DNA of 36,475 nucleotides from an uncultured Clostridia bacterium (lineage in GTDB: Bacteria; Bacillota; Clostridia; TANB77; CAG-508): assembly GCA_944393505.1 (NCBI GenBank), contig CALYAK010000014.1, positions 1-36,475 of the forward strand, given 5' to 3'. The notes under the pieces were generated by a model that was not told the origin of the DNA, ran no database searches, and was given only the letters and a program-made list of their open reading frames with translations. Of the stretch, positions 24,186 through 35,155 are shown piece by piece. A program made the translations under genes and the position numbers. Numbering within the stretch: the stretch's first letter is position 1; every line of letters begins with the position of its first letter.

Positions 24186-27100
24186 TTATTCTACTAAGGT
24201 TATTCTTGCATAACCATTGCCACTATGACCTGTTTCATTTCCTCCACCTGGAGCCACAAAAGATGTGTTCCCTGCTTTTGTAGAAGCATTACTTAAATAA
24301 TATTGAGATCCCAATGCATATCCTGACGGTTTAGAGGAGCTTGCTGTTAATATATATCCAGATCCACCGACCTCCTCCAGCCCACCAAGCTGAGCCTCCT
24401 CCATACCAACCACCACCGTCCACCTCCAGCTCCAGCACTTGTACTAGTCCAACTTCCTCCTTGTCCAAAAGAACCAGCATTTCCACCACCTCCACCTCCT
24501 CTTCCTCCGGCAGTTTGCGTTCCACCGCCTCCTGGAGTATTAGATCCTGTTAATCCTGCGCCGCCAACATCTCCTCCTCCTGCACCTCCATTAATTCCTT
24601 GAGAAGGATTATTTCCATGAGCACCACCACCACCTCCTCCGGCAACAATGATTCTATTATATAAACTAGTACTATTAACTCTCATATCAGTCGCTCCCCC
24701 TCCACTTCCAGCAAGATATGTAACATTGCTATGAGTTGTAGTAGAACCTCCTCCATTATATCCCCCCGATACAGAAGAATAAGTAGTCGTCCCTGTTTTT
24801 CCTTCACCTCCAACATAAACATATATCATCGTCCCAGAAGATAACGTTACAGTTCCTACAGAATACCCACCTTTTCCACCATATACAGTTACATTATTAG
24901 CCTTTCCTGTTCCCCCTTGAGCGCCCCATACTTCTAATTTATATGTTCCTGTTACTGGTACTGTAAAGGTTTGTACCGATCCTGTATAAGCAAAACTCTG
25001 TGATGTGAACGGAATCTTTGTTGTTGTAATTTGTGTCTCTTTAAAATTTGTATTTCCCGCTTTATCTTTTACCACTACCTTTATTGTATAAGTAGTTAAT
25101 TGCGTTAATCCTGTTATTGTATAACTACTTGCTGTTGTTGTTCCTTTACTTGCATTGTTTGCTAAATATTGATACGTTCCACTACTTGCTAGTCCACTGG
25201 TTCCATCACTTGCGGTTACTTTTACATCTACTGAATCATGTTCTAGATTACTAGTTGTTAAATTTGATATCGTTGGTCCTACTGTATCTTTTGTTATGAC
25301 TAGATTACTACTTGTTGTACTTCTTCCTGAATAATCATAGATGTATGCTGTAATTGTCCAAGTCCCATCTGCTGTAATCGAAAATGTTCCATCATTTACA
25401 ATCTCTACTTCTCCTGTATTTACTTGTTCGTTTACCGTTACCGTTTTACTTCCAATCGCTCCACTTCCTTTTGCTGTTCCACTTACTCGGTAAGTTACCT
25501 TCTTTAATGGACTAGTTGCATCACTTCCTACAATCCTTACTGTTACATTGCTTCTATAATAACTTGCTTCTCCTTGTGTTCCACTTGCTACACTTGGTGT
25601 ATTTGCAACTGGATTTACTGTATCTCTGGTTACCACAATTCCTGTAGCTACTACCGATTTTCTTCCTGCTTTATCATATGTATATCCTTTAATCGTCCAC
25701 CTTCCATCTGCTTGAATCTTAAAGGTACTTCCATTTGCAATATCCGTTTCTGTTATATTAACTTGTTGTCCACTTGTTACACTCACTCCTCCTATGTTTC
25801 CATTTCCTGTTGCTGTTCCTGTTACCGTATACGTTGTTTTCTTGTAACAGGTATCATCTTGACTGGTTAATCTTACATCAATATCACTTCTGTAATACGT
25901 TGCTTCTCCCATTGTTCCACTTGCTACCTCAATAATTGGTGGTTCTGGTGTTACCGTATCTCTTGTTACTTCATAGGTATTCGTACTTACTTTTACGTTA
26001 TTATCATCATAAGTATGAATCTTAATCGTCCAGTTTCCATCTGCTCGGATTCGTATTGTCTTTTCATTTCCCATTGCTAGTTCATCTTCTGTTAGAGCCA
26101 CTCCTTTATCATAATAGGTTCCATCCATTTCTCCTGCACCAGTTGTCGTTCCTAATATCTGATACGTTACTTTTGAAATATTTACATTGTTTTCATCTTG
26201 TCCCGTTAAACTTACATCCACATCCGTACTACAATACTTTCTTGCTCCTTCTACTCCTCCACTTACCGTATCTCCTACTGTTGGAGTATTACTAATCCAG
26301 ATTGCTGGTTTTGAGATAACATCGGTTGAAGTTAAGTTTCCCGCATTATCTTTTACCACTACATACATATCATAGGTTTTATCTTGTGCTAGTCCTTCAT
26401 ATAAATGTGTTTTTTCCATACTTGAAATGACATCGTTATCTTCATACACTAAACTAGTTGCTAGTTTGTAATAATAGCTATAACGATTTTCTAAATCTAG
26501 ATCGGATCCATAATCTAATGCTGTTGTTTCTAATTCAAATCCTTCTCCGATGATTTGCTCTCCTTTAAACATCTGAATGATTGGTCTTGATGCATCTCTC
26601 TTTAATGTCATAGTTTCTGATGTAGATAATCGATTTCCATATTGGTCATAGGTATATGCTATAATAGAAAACTCTCCATCAATTGCGATCTTAAATGTTG
26701 TCCCATTATTAATCTCTACTTCTCTTGTATCAATCTCTCCTGATTGATACTCTGTATTTCCGATTGTTCCATTACTATATGCTATTCCTTTTACTAAATA
26801 GGTTACTCTGGTTGCTCCAATATCGGTTCCTAATACACGAATTGTTACATTACTCGTATACCAGTCATTTTCTCCCATGTTTCCACTCGTTATTTCTAAT
26901 CCAACCCCATTTCCAGATGCTGTTTGTGTATCTTTCTTAATCCACATTACACTTGAGTTAGATTTCTTTCCTTGTAGATCATATGCATAGGCTGTAATCG
27001 TATATTCTCCATCTTTCGTAAAAGTTAACGTTCCTCCATTTTCAATATCTAGTTCTTTTACTAATCCACTTGGATAAAGTTCGTTATTTATCTCATCTAC

Positions 27101-27587
27101 CGTTGTTGTTAAAATATATTTAATTCTTTGTGTAGTATCTCTGTTAGAAATTCGTATTGTTACATCACTTCGATATAGTCCAGAAGCAACATATTCTCCG
27201 GATATAACCTCAATCGTTGGTGTAATTGCTGCTTCTCCTGTTTGTTCTCCTGTTGTACCACCTGTTCCAGTGTTTGTTCCTCCTTGGTCACCTCCACCAC
27301 CTTGACCTCCTGATCCAGATTCTCCTCCTTCTGAGCTTCCTCCAGTATCAGTACCTGGAATAATACCAATTCCCGTATATAACTGATTATCTCTTAGTTC
27401 ATTTTGCAATCCTGCTAATTGTTGCTCATCATATTCGGTTTCATTGGTAATCATATTCTTGGTATCTTTCGCTTGAAAGATAATTCCATCTTCTCCGATA
27501 ACTGCATTTAGAGTGATTCCTGCTAGGATAACAAGCACGACAATTGTTACTAATTGTGCAAAAAGCAAAATTTTAAGTTTTGTCGTC
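24186..27587 (-). pseudogene. Start-less, frameshifted pilin-like/Ig-like/Gly-rich surface protein, copy 2
   Basis: About 1,130 codons. The conserved part starts at 27559 (AQLVTIVVLVILAGITLN, a pilin-like helix) with no ATG or ribosome binding site and an in-frame TAA at 27588-27590. Order: helix and short stalk; Gly/Ser linker (about residues 75-110); two Ig-like modules of about 100 aa ending in KKDT and LKRDASRP; an FN3-like module with YVVVKDNAGN; three Ig-like modules ending in VTRDT or ITKDT; an FN3-like module with KVVVKDKAGN; and a Gly-rich domain (RIIVAGGGGGG, GGRGGGGGG). The frame breaks twice, at extra bases 24418 and 24369. Removing both restores an ORF to 24186 ending GYARITLVE. 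Probably an extracellular adhesin type. The state looks silent or decayed. Confidence 0.8.
26574..27568 (-). repeat. Long direct repeat, copy B (pair with 1-1009)
   Basis: The same hydrophobic helix, stalk, linker and first two Ig-like modules as at 1-1009. The boundary TTTTGCAC is shared, and the sequences upstream of it differ. Confidence 0.75.
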
Positions 27588-27604
27588 TTAACTCTTTGCT
27601 TTTT
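27560..27604 (-). terminator. Hairpin abutting the 5' end of surface-protein copy 2
   Basis: AAAAAGCAAA-GAG-TTAAG pairs with CTTAA-AAT-TTTGCTTTTT, an 18-base stem with a 3-base internal mismatch and a 9-base loop. The inner arm ends exactly at the first conserved codon. In the plus direction a T run follows; A/T tracts on both sides suggest a bidirectional terminator. Confidence 0.6.
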
Positions 27605-27655
27605 TCACTTTTATCTTTTTCTCTCATATATTATAAAAAGGAGAATTCTAGATTG

Positions 27656-27832
27656 ATGAATGCTTTAGAACTTACTAGCTCAATCACCGCACTTGCAAAC
27701 GCAATTGCTTGTCAGATTAGTGATGATGAATTAGATTTACTAGCTGCCGTTTTTACACAACTAGGGGATACCTTAGCAACAATTTCTGTACAACGTGATA
27801 TTTGCGAAAAAAAAGAAGTAAGCCAATGGTAA
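27656..27832 (+). CDS. Small DUF6774-like protein
   Basis: 58 aa, helical, beginning MNALELTSSITALANAIACQISDDELDLLAAVFTQLGDTLATI when read in blocks. It resembles the short DUF6774 proteins seen in gut Clostridia; that assignment is from memory of the pattern. I chose the ATG at 27656 because AAAAAGGAG lies about 13 bases upstream; an earlier in-frame start has no support. It is divergent from the surface-protein copy and convergent with the YgjP-like gene. Function unknown. Confidence 0.7.
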   Translation: MNALELTSSITALANAIACQISDDELDLLAAVFTQLGDTLATISVQRDICEKKEVSQW

Positions 27833-27865
27833 GACTTACTCTTTAGGGGTTGTTTAAATTTATTT

Positions 27866-28564
27866 CTAATATTGATAATTAGAAACCGCATTTTGAAAAA
27901 TTTTGTAATTTGGCATATATTTTGCCATTTCTCTATAAAAGTACTTTGAGTGATTTTTATATTTTAAGTGACAATATTCATGTAAAACAACATATTCAAT
28001 TGTTTCTCTACTATATTTTACAATTTCAGGATTAATGATAATTGTCTTTTCTTGTGTGCATTTTCCTAGCACATTTTTCATTTTGCAAATTTGAAAATCT
28101 TCTGGAGCAAATCCTAACATAATTCTTGTTTTTTCCATTGCTCTTTCAATTTCTTTTTCTGCAATTGATCCATACATTTTTTCTAGTAAAGCATCTAACA
28201 TTGCATTAGTATCCATTTTACGATACTTGTTTGGTACTGTAATTTTAATACTTCTACCTTCTAAATTTACTTCTGGAACATTTACCATTTTGTATCTTAA
28301 TTCTACTTGGTAAGTTTGTCCTAATAGTTGAACACGACTTTTGTCTTCATCTAAAGTAGCTACTTTTGTATTTTCGTATTCTTCTAATTTCTTTAAAATC
28401 CAAGCTCTTTTTTCTTCTACCATCTCTTGAATACGATTTTGAGTAAAATACCAAGGAGCCATAACAGTAACTTCTCCGCCTTGTACGGAAATACTACAAC
28501 TGTTATTAATGTTTTTGTTAATGGAATATGTGATTACTTCATTTCTATTTTTTATTAGGTTCAT
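27866..28564 (-). CDS. YgjP-like zinc metallopeptidase (DUF45, SprT-like)
   Basis: 232 aa. The C-terminal half carries VVLHEYCHLKYKNHSKYFY with the zinc motif H195-E196-xx-H199 and the downstream H205. The order fits the YgjP metallopeptidase family, with an N-terminal beta-rich region (SISVQGGEVTVMAPWYF). I chose the ATG at 28564: AAGGAGG lies seven bases before it, and a promoter at 28617-28645 lies downstream of a longer in-frame start, ruling that out. The substrate is unknown. Confidence 0.88.
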   Translation of the reverse strand: MNLIKNRNEVITYSINKNINNSCSISVQGGEVTVMAPWYFTQNRIQEMVEEKRAWILKKLEEYENTKVATLDEDKSRVQLLGQTYQVELRYKMVNVPEVNLEGRSIKITVPNKYRKMDTNAMLDALLEKMYGSIAEKEIERAMEKTRIMLGFAPEDFQICKMKNVLGKCTQEKTIIINPEIVKYSRETIEYVVLHEYCHLKYKNHSKYFYREMAKYMPNYKIFQNAVSNYQY

Positions 28565-28616
28565 TTTTAGCTCCTCCTTACCAAATACTTTTTCGCTGAA
28601 CTCTTGTTCGATTTTT

Positions 28617-28645
28617 ATTTTAATCTTTTCTTCTTTTCTTGTCAA
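28617..28645 (-). promoter_or_regulatory. Promoter of the YgjP-like gene
   Basis: Perfect TTGACA (28640-28645), 17 bp, TAAAAT (28617-28622). It decides the start of the downstream gene. Confidence 0.75.
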
Positions 28646-28776
28646 TACTTTTTTCAAACTTTTTTTATTTTTTCTTTTTTATCTCTTCAATCCCTTATAT
28701 ATCAAGCATTTGGTTCCAAAACTTTTTTCGAACATTTTTTTGTTTAACTTTTTTTGTTCTTCTTTTTTTTGCAAAC

Positions 28777-28806
28777 AAAAAAGAGCAATTTTGTTTGCCC
28801 TTTTTC
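28777..28806 (-). terminator. groESL terminator
   Basis: On the minus strand AAAAAGGGCAA, 6-base loop, TTGCTCTTTTT with one G-T wobble, followed by more T, 20 bases after the groEL stop. Confidence 0.7.
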
Positions 28807-28825
28807 TCTATTTGTTTGTTTTTTA

Positions 28826-30466
<1,641 letters not shown>

Positions 30467-30505
30467 TCATTTCCTTTCTTTTTCTCTTATATTTTTGATT
30501 TTTGT

Positions 30506-30790
<285 letters not shown>

Positions 30791-30867
30791 CTATTACCTC
30801 CTTTTTTTCGTATAACTCATTCTCTATAGTTTATTCTGAATGGTTATCCGATATGCTACAAAAATTA

Positions 30868-30924
30868 TTAGCAGTCTTCTTCTAAGACTGCTAATAATTT
30901 ATACCCTTTTGCATCGAAAGTCAA
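30868..30924 (-). promoter_or_regulatory. groESL promoter with CIRCE-like operator
   Basis: TTGACT (30919-30924) and a TATAAATT-type -10 (about 30896-30903). Directly downstream is TTAGCAGTC-N9-GACTGCTAA (30868-30894). The HrcA operator consensus is TTAGCACTC-N9-GAGTGCTAA; here one symmetric base pair is changed (C to G), which keeps the symmetry and the 9-base spacer. The arms extend to 17 bp and a short T run follows, so the hairpin could also end pyrG transcripts. Confidence 0.75.
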
Positions 30925-30957
30925 TATCTTTTTTTAATTTTCACAAAACATTCACAA

Positions 30958-32565
30958 TTAAGACTTCTTTCTTTCAAGTGCCTTCTTTACAAGCTCAGCA
31001 AATAGCGGTTGTGGACGGTCTGGTCTGGATTTAAATTCTGGATGGAATTGTCCTCCAACAAAGAATGGATGATCTTTTATTTCTACCATTTCAACTAGTT
31101 CTCCGTCTGGGGAAGTTCCCACAATTTCAAGACCTTCTTTTTCCATTTGCTCACGATATTGGTTGTTATATTCAAAACGATGTCTATGTCTTTCCGATAT
31201 CTCTGCTGCTCCATAGATTTCTCGTGCATAACTTCCTTCTTTTAATTTACAAGGATAAGCACCTAAACGCATCGTTCCACCTTTTTTCTTAATTGCTTTT
31301 TGTGTTTCCATAATATGAATCACTGGATTCTCACAATTTGCATCAAATTCTTCTGAATTAACATCCTTTAATTTTAAAACATGCTTTGCAAATTCAATCA
31401 CTGCCATTTGCATTCCTAAACAAATTCCTAAGAATGGTACTTTGTTTTCTCGTACATATCGAATGGTTTCAATCATGCCATCAATACCACGACTTCCAAA
31501 TCCTCCTGGTACGATGATTCCATCATATTTTGCTAATTTTTCTTTTACATTCTTTTCATTAATTTTCTCACTATCTACAAGATCAATATGAACGGTTGTA
31601 TCATTTCCATAGCCGCCGTGTTTGATGCTTTCAATAACGGAAATATAGGAATCATCTAATTTGGTATATTTTCCAACAAGTGCGATATGCAAGTCATTCT
31701 CTTTTAGGTTCTTGATGCGGTTGATCATCTCTTCCCAAGCTTCATTGTGCGGTTCTTGTTTTTCTAATTTCAATTGTTTACAAACTGCTCTTGCTAATCC
31801 CTCTTCTTCTAACATAATTGGTGCCTCATAAAGAACTTTAATTGTACGGTTTTCGATTACGTTTTCTTTTCTTACGTTACAAAATAGGGCAATCTTTTCC
31901 TTCATTGATTCTGGAATCGGAGCATCTGCACGACACACCAAAATATCTGGGTTGATTCCACATTCTTGCAATTGTTTTACGGAGTGTTGGGTTGGTTTTG
32001 ATTTTAACTCATTGGATCCAGAGATATATGGAAGTAAGGTTACATGAATGAAAACGACATCTTCTGGTTCCTGCTCAATTCCAACTTGTCGAATTGCTTC
32101 AATCATTGCTTGTCCTTCAATATCTCCAACTGTTCCACCAATTTCTGTAATAACAACATCAACATCTGTTTCTTCAAATTTATATACTTTCTCTTTAATT
32201 GCATCCGTCACATGAGGAATAATTTGAACGGTCTTTCCTAAATAATCTCCTCTTCTTTCTTTTTCAATTACTTCAGAGAAAATTTTCCCACTTGTAATAC
32301 TCGAATTCGCTGTTAAACTTTCATCGGTAAATCTTTCATAATGTCCTAGATCTAGATCGGTTTCTGCACCATCATCAGTTACGAATACCTCTCCATGTTC
32401 ATATGGATTCATGGTTCCTGGGTCCACATTGATGTAGGGATCAAATTTTTGATTTACCACCTTGTATCCTCTGTTTTTTAATAGTCTTCCTAGTGAGGCT
32501 GCTGTAATTCCCTTTCCTAATCCAGATACGACTCCTCCTGTTACAAATACATACTTCGTTTTCAT
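30958..32565 (-). CDS. pyrG: CTP synthase
   Basis: 535 aa. It converts UTP to CTP using glutamine and ATP. The synthetase domain starts [18 protein letters not shown] and has [35 protein letters not shown] in conserved blocks. The class I amidotransferase domain (about 290-535) has VPGGFGSRG, the nucleophile in FLGICLGMQ (about Cys382), and QFHPEF. It ends close to the groESL promoter. An attenuator-like hairpin lies in its leader. Confidence 0.98.
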   Translation of the reverse strand: MKTKYVFVTGGVVSGLGKGITAASLGRLLKNRGYKVVNQKFDPYINVDPGTMNPYEHGEVFVTDDGAETDLDLGHYERFTDESLTANSSITSGKIFSEVIEKERRGDYLGKTVQIIPHVTDAIKEKVYKFEETDVDVVITEIGGTVGDIEGQAMIEAIRQVGIEQEPEDVVFIHVTLLPYISGSNELKSKPTQHSVKQLQECGINPDILVCRADAPIPESMKEKIALFCNVRKENVIENRTIKVLYEAPIMLEEEGLARAVCKQLKLEKQEPHNEAWEEMINRIKNLKENDLHIALVGKYTKLDDSYISVIESIKHGGYGNDTTVHIDLVDSEKINEKNVKEKLAKYDGIIVPGGFGSRGIDGMIETIRYVRENKVPFLGICLGMQMAVIEFAKHVLKLKDVNSEEFDANCENPVIHIMETQKAIKKKGGTMRLGAYPCKLKEGSYAREIYGAAEISERHRHRFEYNNQYREQMEKEGLEIVGTSPDGELVEMVEIKDHPFFVGGQFHPEFKSRPDRPQPLFAELVKKALERKKS

Positions 32566-32586
32566 AGTTCCTCCTCCATTTTCTCC

Positions 32587-32641
32587 AAAAAAACAAAAAA
32601 AAGATTAAAAAAAAGTTCCAATTCGGTTTTTTTTTAATCTT
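32587..32641 (-). promoter_or_regulatory. pyrG leader attenuator (terminator hairpin)
   Basis: On the minus strand AAGATTAAAAAAAA pairs with TTTTTTTTAATCTT around a loop of about 12 bases, followed by TTTTTTTG. It lies between the pyrG promoter and the pyrG ATG, so read-through must be regulated. Bacillus pyrG is controlled by reiterative C addition at a GGGC start, which I do not see here. Confidence 0.65.
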
Positions 32642-32652
32642 ACGATAGACTT

Positions 32653-32681
32653 ATCCTACCATACTTTTTTCTTCTTTTCAA
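32653..32681 (-). promoter_or_regulatory. pyrG promoter
   Basis: TTGAAA (32676-32681), 17 bp, TAGGAT (32653-32658), upstream of the leader hairpin and divergent from mutS2. Confidence 0.6.
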
Positions 32682-32700
32682 TCCCTAAATGGAAATATTC

Positions 32701-32729
32701 TTGTTTTTTTCGAAAAATCATGGCATAAT
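32701..32729 (+). promoter_or_regulatory. mutS2 promoter
   Basis: TTGTTT (32701-32706), 17 bp, CATAAT (32724-32729), 40 bases before the mutS2 ATG. Confidence 0.5.
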
Positions 32730-32768
32730 ATACCTAATATATCGCATAATTTTGCAAGGAGATACACC

Positions 32769-35111
32769 ATGAAAAAAGATTTAAAAAAATTAGAATTTGA
32801 TCAAATTTTACAAATTTTTGCCAAAGATGCTGTAACAGATTATGGAAAAGAAAAATTTTTCCAATTGCGCCCATATACTGATCCACAGCTTGTCCAAAAG
32901 GCTTTCGATGAAACCAATCAAGCAACTTATCTATTGCAAAGACTTTCTTCGATTCCTTTTTTACCAATTCATTCAATGGAGTTTGAGATGAAAGCACTTC
33001 GCAATCAACAAACACTTTCCATTGCTTCTTTACTCCATTTATCGCAAATATTAAGGTTAGCAGCAGCCTTAAAAGCATATTTCTTTAATGATCAAATTCC
33101 AATGGATGAATTTTCTGATCTAGAACCATATTTTTCAAACCTCTATACCAATCCTGGTATTCTAGCGAGAATTGAAAAAGCAATTTTTGATGAAAACACA
33201 TTAAATAGTAAAGCTTCTCCAAAATTGGAACAGATTCGAAAAGAAGAAACAAAAATTGAAAACGATATTAAAGAAACGTTAAATCATTTTGTTCATACTT
33301 CCAAATATGTCATGGAACCAATTGTTACCATTCGTAACGACCGTTATGTTGTTCCGATTAAAGATGCTTATCGAAATGAAGTAAAAGGTTTTATCCATGA
33401 TATTTCTGCCAGTGGTTCTACTGTCTTTATCGAACCTCTTACTGTTTTTGAAAAGAATAACCAACTAGCAAATTTAAAGAATGAAGAAGCCATTGAAATT
33501 GAAAGAATTTTACAAGAACTTACCGCTCTTTTTTTTCCATATTTAACAGAAATGGAAACTAATTTAGAAATGATTGGAACTTTGGATTTTATCTTTGCGA
33601 AAGCAAACTATGCTTTAAAAACAGAAAGTTCCTGTCCGATTCTTTCGCAAGAAAAAGAAATTTATTTGAATCAAGCAACTCATCCTTTGTTGGATCCGAA
33701 ACTTGCGGTACCGGTTGAACTATCATTAGGAAAAGACTTTCTGTCTCTTGTCATTACCGGACCAAATACAGGAGGAAAAACAGTTCTTTTAAAAACAATC
33801 GGTCTATTAACTTGTATGGCTTGTAGTGGTCTTCCAATTCCTGCAAAAGCAGATAGTCGTATCTATGTATTTGATCATGTTTTTGCTGATATTGGAGATG
33901 AACAAAGTATTCAAGAATCCCTTAGTACTTTTTCCTCTCATATGACCAATATCATCTCCATTATTCATCATTCTACGGAAAACAGTCTTGTGCTATTAGA
34001 CGAATTAGGAGCAGGAACCGATCCAGTTGAAGGTGCTCAACTAGCTATGAGTATTTTAGAACATTTTGCTGAGCAAAAGATTCTAACCGTCGTAACAACG
34101 CATTATCCGGAACTCAAGAACTATGCTCTTACCCATCCTGGTTTTCAAAATGCTAGTTTTGAATTTGATTTAGAAAACTTAAAACCAACGTATAAACTAT
34201 TGGTTGGAATTCCTGGAAAAAGTAATGCACTTGCCATTTCGAAAAGACTTGGTCTTCCAGACTCCATTCTAAAAAAAGCGGCAGCAATGTCTACTTCTGA
34301 AAATGTCCAAATGGAAGATCTTTTAAAAAAGATTTACAATGATAAAATCATTTTAGAAGAAGAAAAAGAAAAAGCACAAACCTATGCGAAAGAATTAGAA
34401 AACTTAAAAAATGAGCTAACCAATCAGAAGAAGCAAAACGATGAAACCCAGTTACAAGAATTACAAAACGCTAAACGAGAAGCGCTTTTGATCTGGCAGT
34501 CAGCAAAAGAAGAAGCAAATGAAATTATCGCTGAATTAGAAAAAACACACAATCTAAAAGAAGCTAATCATTTACGTTCTTCTTTGAATACGTCAATGCA
34601 AAAACTACAAGAAAAACCAAAAGAAAAGAAAAATCATACACTACAATCTCAAGATTTATCAATTGGATCTCAAGTTTTTGTGCAAACATTAAATCAATCT
34701 GGAATTGTGCAATCTTTACCAAATCGTTCTTCCGAAGTTACCGTTCAGATTGGTAGTGCTAAAATGAAAGTGAAACTTGATGATCTAACACTTCTTTCTT
34801 CCGATCCAAAACAAGAAAAGAAGCAACATTCACAAATCCATACCAATTTACAAACAAAACCGGTGGCAAGCGAAATTAATGTCATTGGTCTAAATGTTGA
34901 TGAGGCCATCTATTTAATTGACCAATATATTGATCATTGTGTGGTTGCTAAATTTTCACCAATCCGTATTGTTCATGGAAAAGGTACTGGTAAATTAAGA
35001 AATGGTATTCATACTTTCTTAAAAAATCATCCAAGTGTAAAAAGTTTTCGACTTGGTACTTTTGGTGAAGGAGAAATGGGTGTTACCGTTGTTGAGTTGA
35101 ATATACAGTAA
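32769..35111 (+). CDS. mutS2: Endonuclease MutS2
   Basis: 780 aa, the family length. Domains in order: core/lever helices (1-310, with VPIKDAYRNEVKGFIHDISASGSTVFIEP), an ATPase domain with Walker A TGPNTGGKT (about 329-337), LSTFSSHM and Walker B LVLLDELGAGTDP. A long coiled coil follows (about 510-620), then a C-terminal Smr nuclease domain (about 705-780) with IVHGKGTGKLRNGI. In place of the usual LDLRG it has VIGLNVDEA. MutS2 suppresses homologous recombination or rescues collided ribosomes in other species. AAGGAG precedes the ATG. Confidence 0.96.
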   Translation: MKKDLKKLEFDQILQIFAKDAVTDYGKEKFFQLRPYTDPQLVQKAFDETNQATYLLQRLSSIPFLPIHSMEFEMKALRNQQTLSIASLLHLSQILRLAAALKAYFFNDQIPMDEFSDLEPYFSNLYTNPGILARIEKAIFDENTLNSKASPKLEQIRKEETKIENDIKETLNHFVHTSKYVMEPIVTIRNDRYVVPIKDAYRNEVKGFIHDISASGSTVFIEPLTVFEKNNQLANLKNEEAIEIERILQELTALFFPYLTEMETNLEMIGTLDFIFAKANYALKTESSCPILSQEKEIYLNQATHPLLDPKLAVPVELSLGKDFLSLVITGPNTGGKTVLLKTIGLLTCMACSGLPIPAKADSRIYVFDHVFADIGDEQSIQESLSTFSSHMTNIISIIHHSTENSLVLLDELGAGTDPVEGAQLAMSILEHFAEQKILTVVTTHYPELKNYALTHPGFQNASFEFDLENLKPTYKLLVGIPGKSNALAISKRLGLPDSILKKAAAMSTSENVQMEDLLKKIYNDKIILEEEKEKAQTYAKELENLKNELTNQKKQNDETQLQELQNAKREALLIWQSAKEEANEIIAELEKTHNLKEANHLRSSLNTSMQKLQEKPKEKKNHTLQSQDLSIGSQVFVQTLNQSGIVQSLPNRSSEVTVQIGSAKMKVKLDDLTLLSSDPKQEKKQHSQIHTNLQTKPVASEINVIGLNVDEAIYLIDQYIDHCVVAKFSPIRIVHGKGTGKLRNGIHTFLKNHPSVKSFRLGTFGEGEMGVTVVELNIQ

Positions 35112-35120
35112 GACAAAAAA

Positions 35121-35154
35121 AGACAGAATTCAGAAATGAATTCCGTCTTTTTTC
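35121..35154 (-). terminator. Shared mutS2 / rpn copy 3 terminator
   Basis: AGACaGAATTC, loop AGAAAT, GAATTCcGTCT with T runs on both sides. The mismatch is A-C on plus but a G-T wobble on minus, so it should be stronger as the rpn copy 3 terminator. Confidence 0.8.
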
Positions 35155-35155
35155 T

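Noticed and set aside
24341-24553. Ser/Thr-rich plus-strand frame
   Set aside because: Antisense of the Gly-rich domain; an artefact of GGN repeats.
24186-27587. Phage tail fibre interpretation of the Gly-rich/Ig-like protein
   Set aside because: No phage structural or lysis genes are nearby, and the N-terminus is a pilin-like helix.
27832-27890. Short inverted repeats (AGTAAG/CTTACT; TTCTAAT/ATTAGAA) between the DUF6774-like and YgjP-like genes
   Set aside because: Stems are short and without clear T runs; they may be weak terminators but are not convincing.
28565-28657. Longer start for the YgjP-like gene
   Set aside because: The start would be upstream of a perfect TTGACA/TAAAAT promoter, and the extra segment contains the AAGGAGG of the chosen start.
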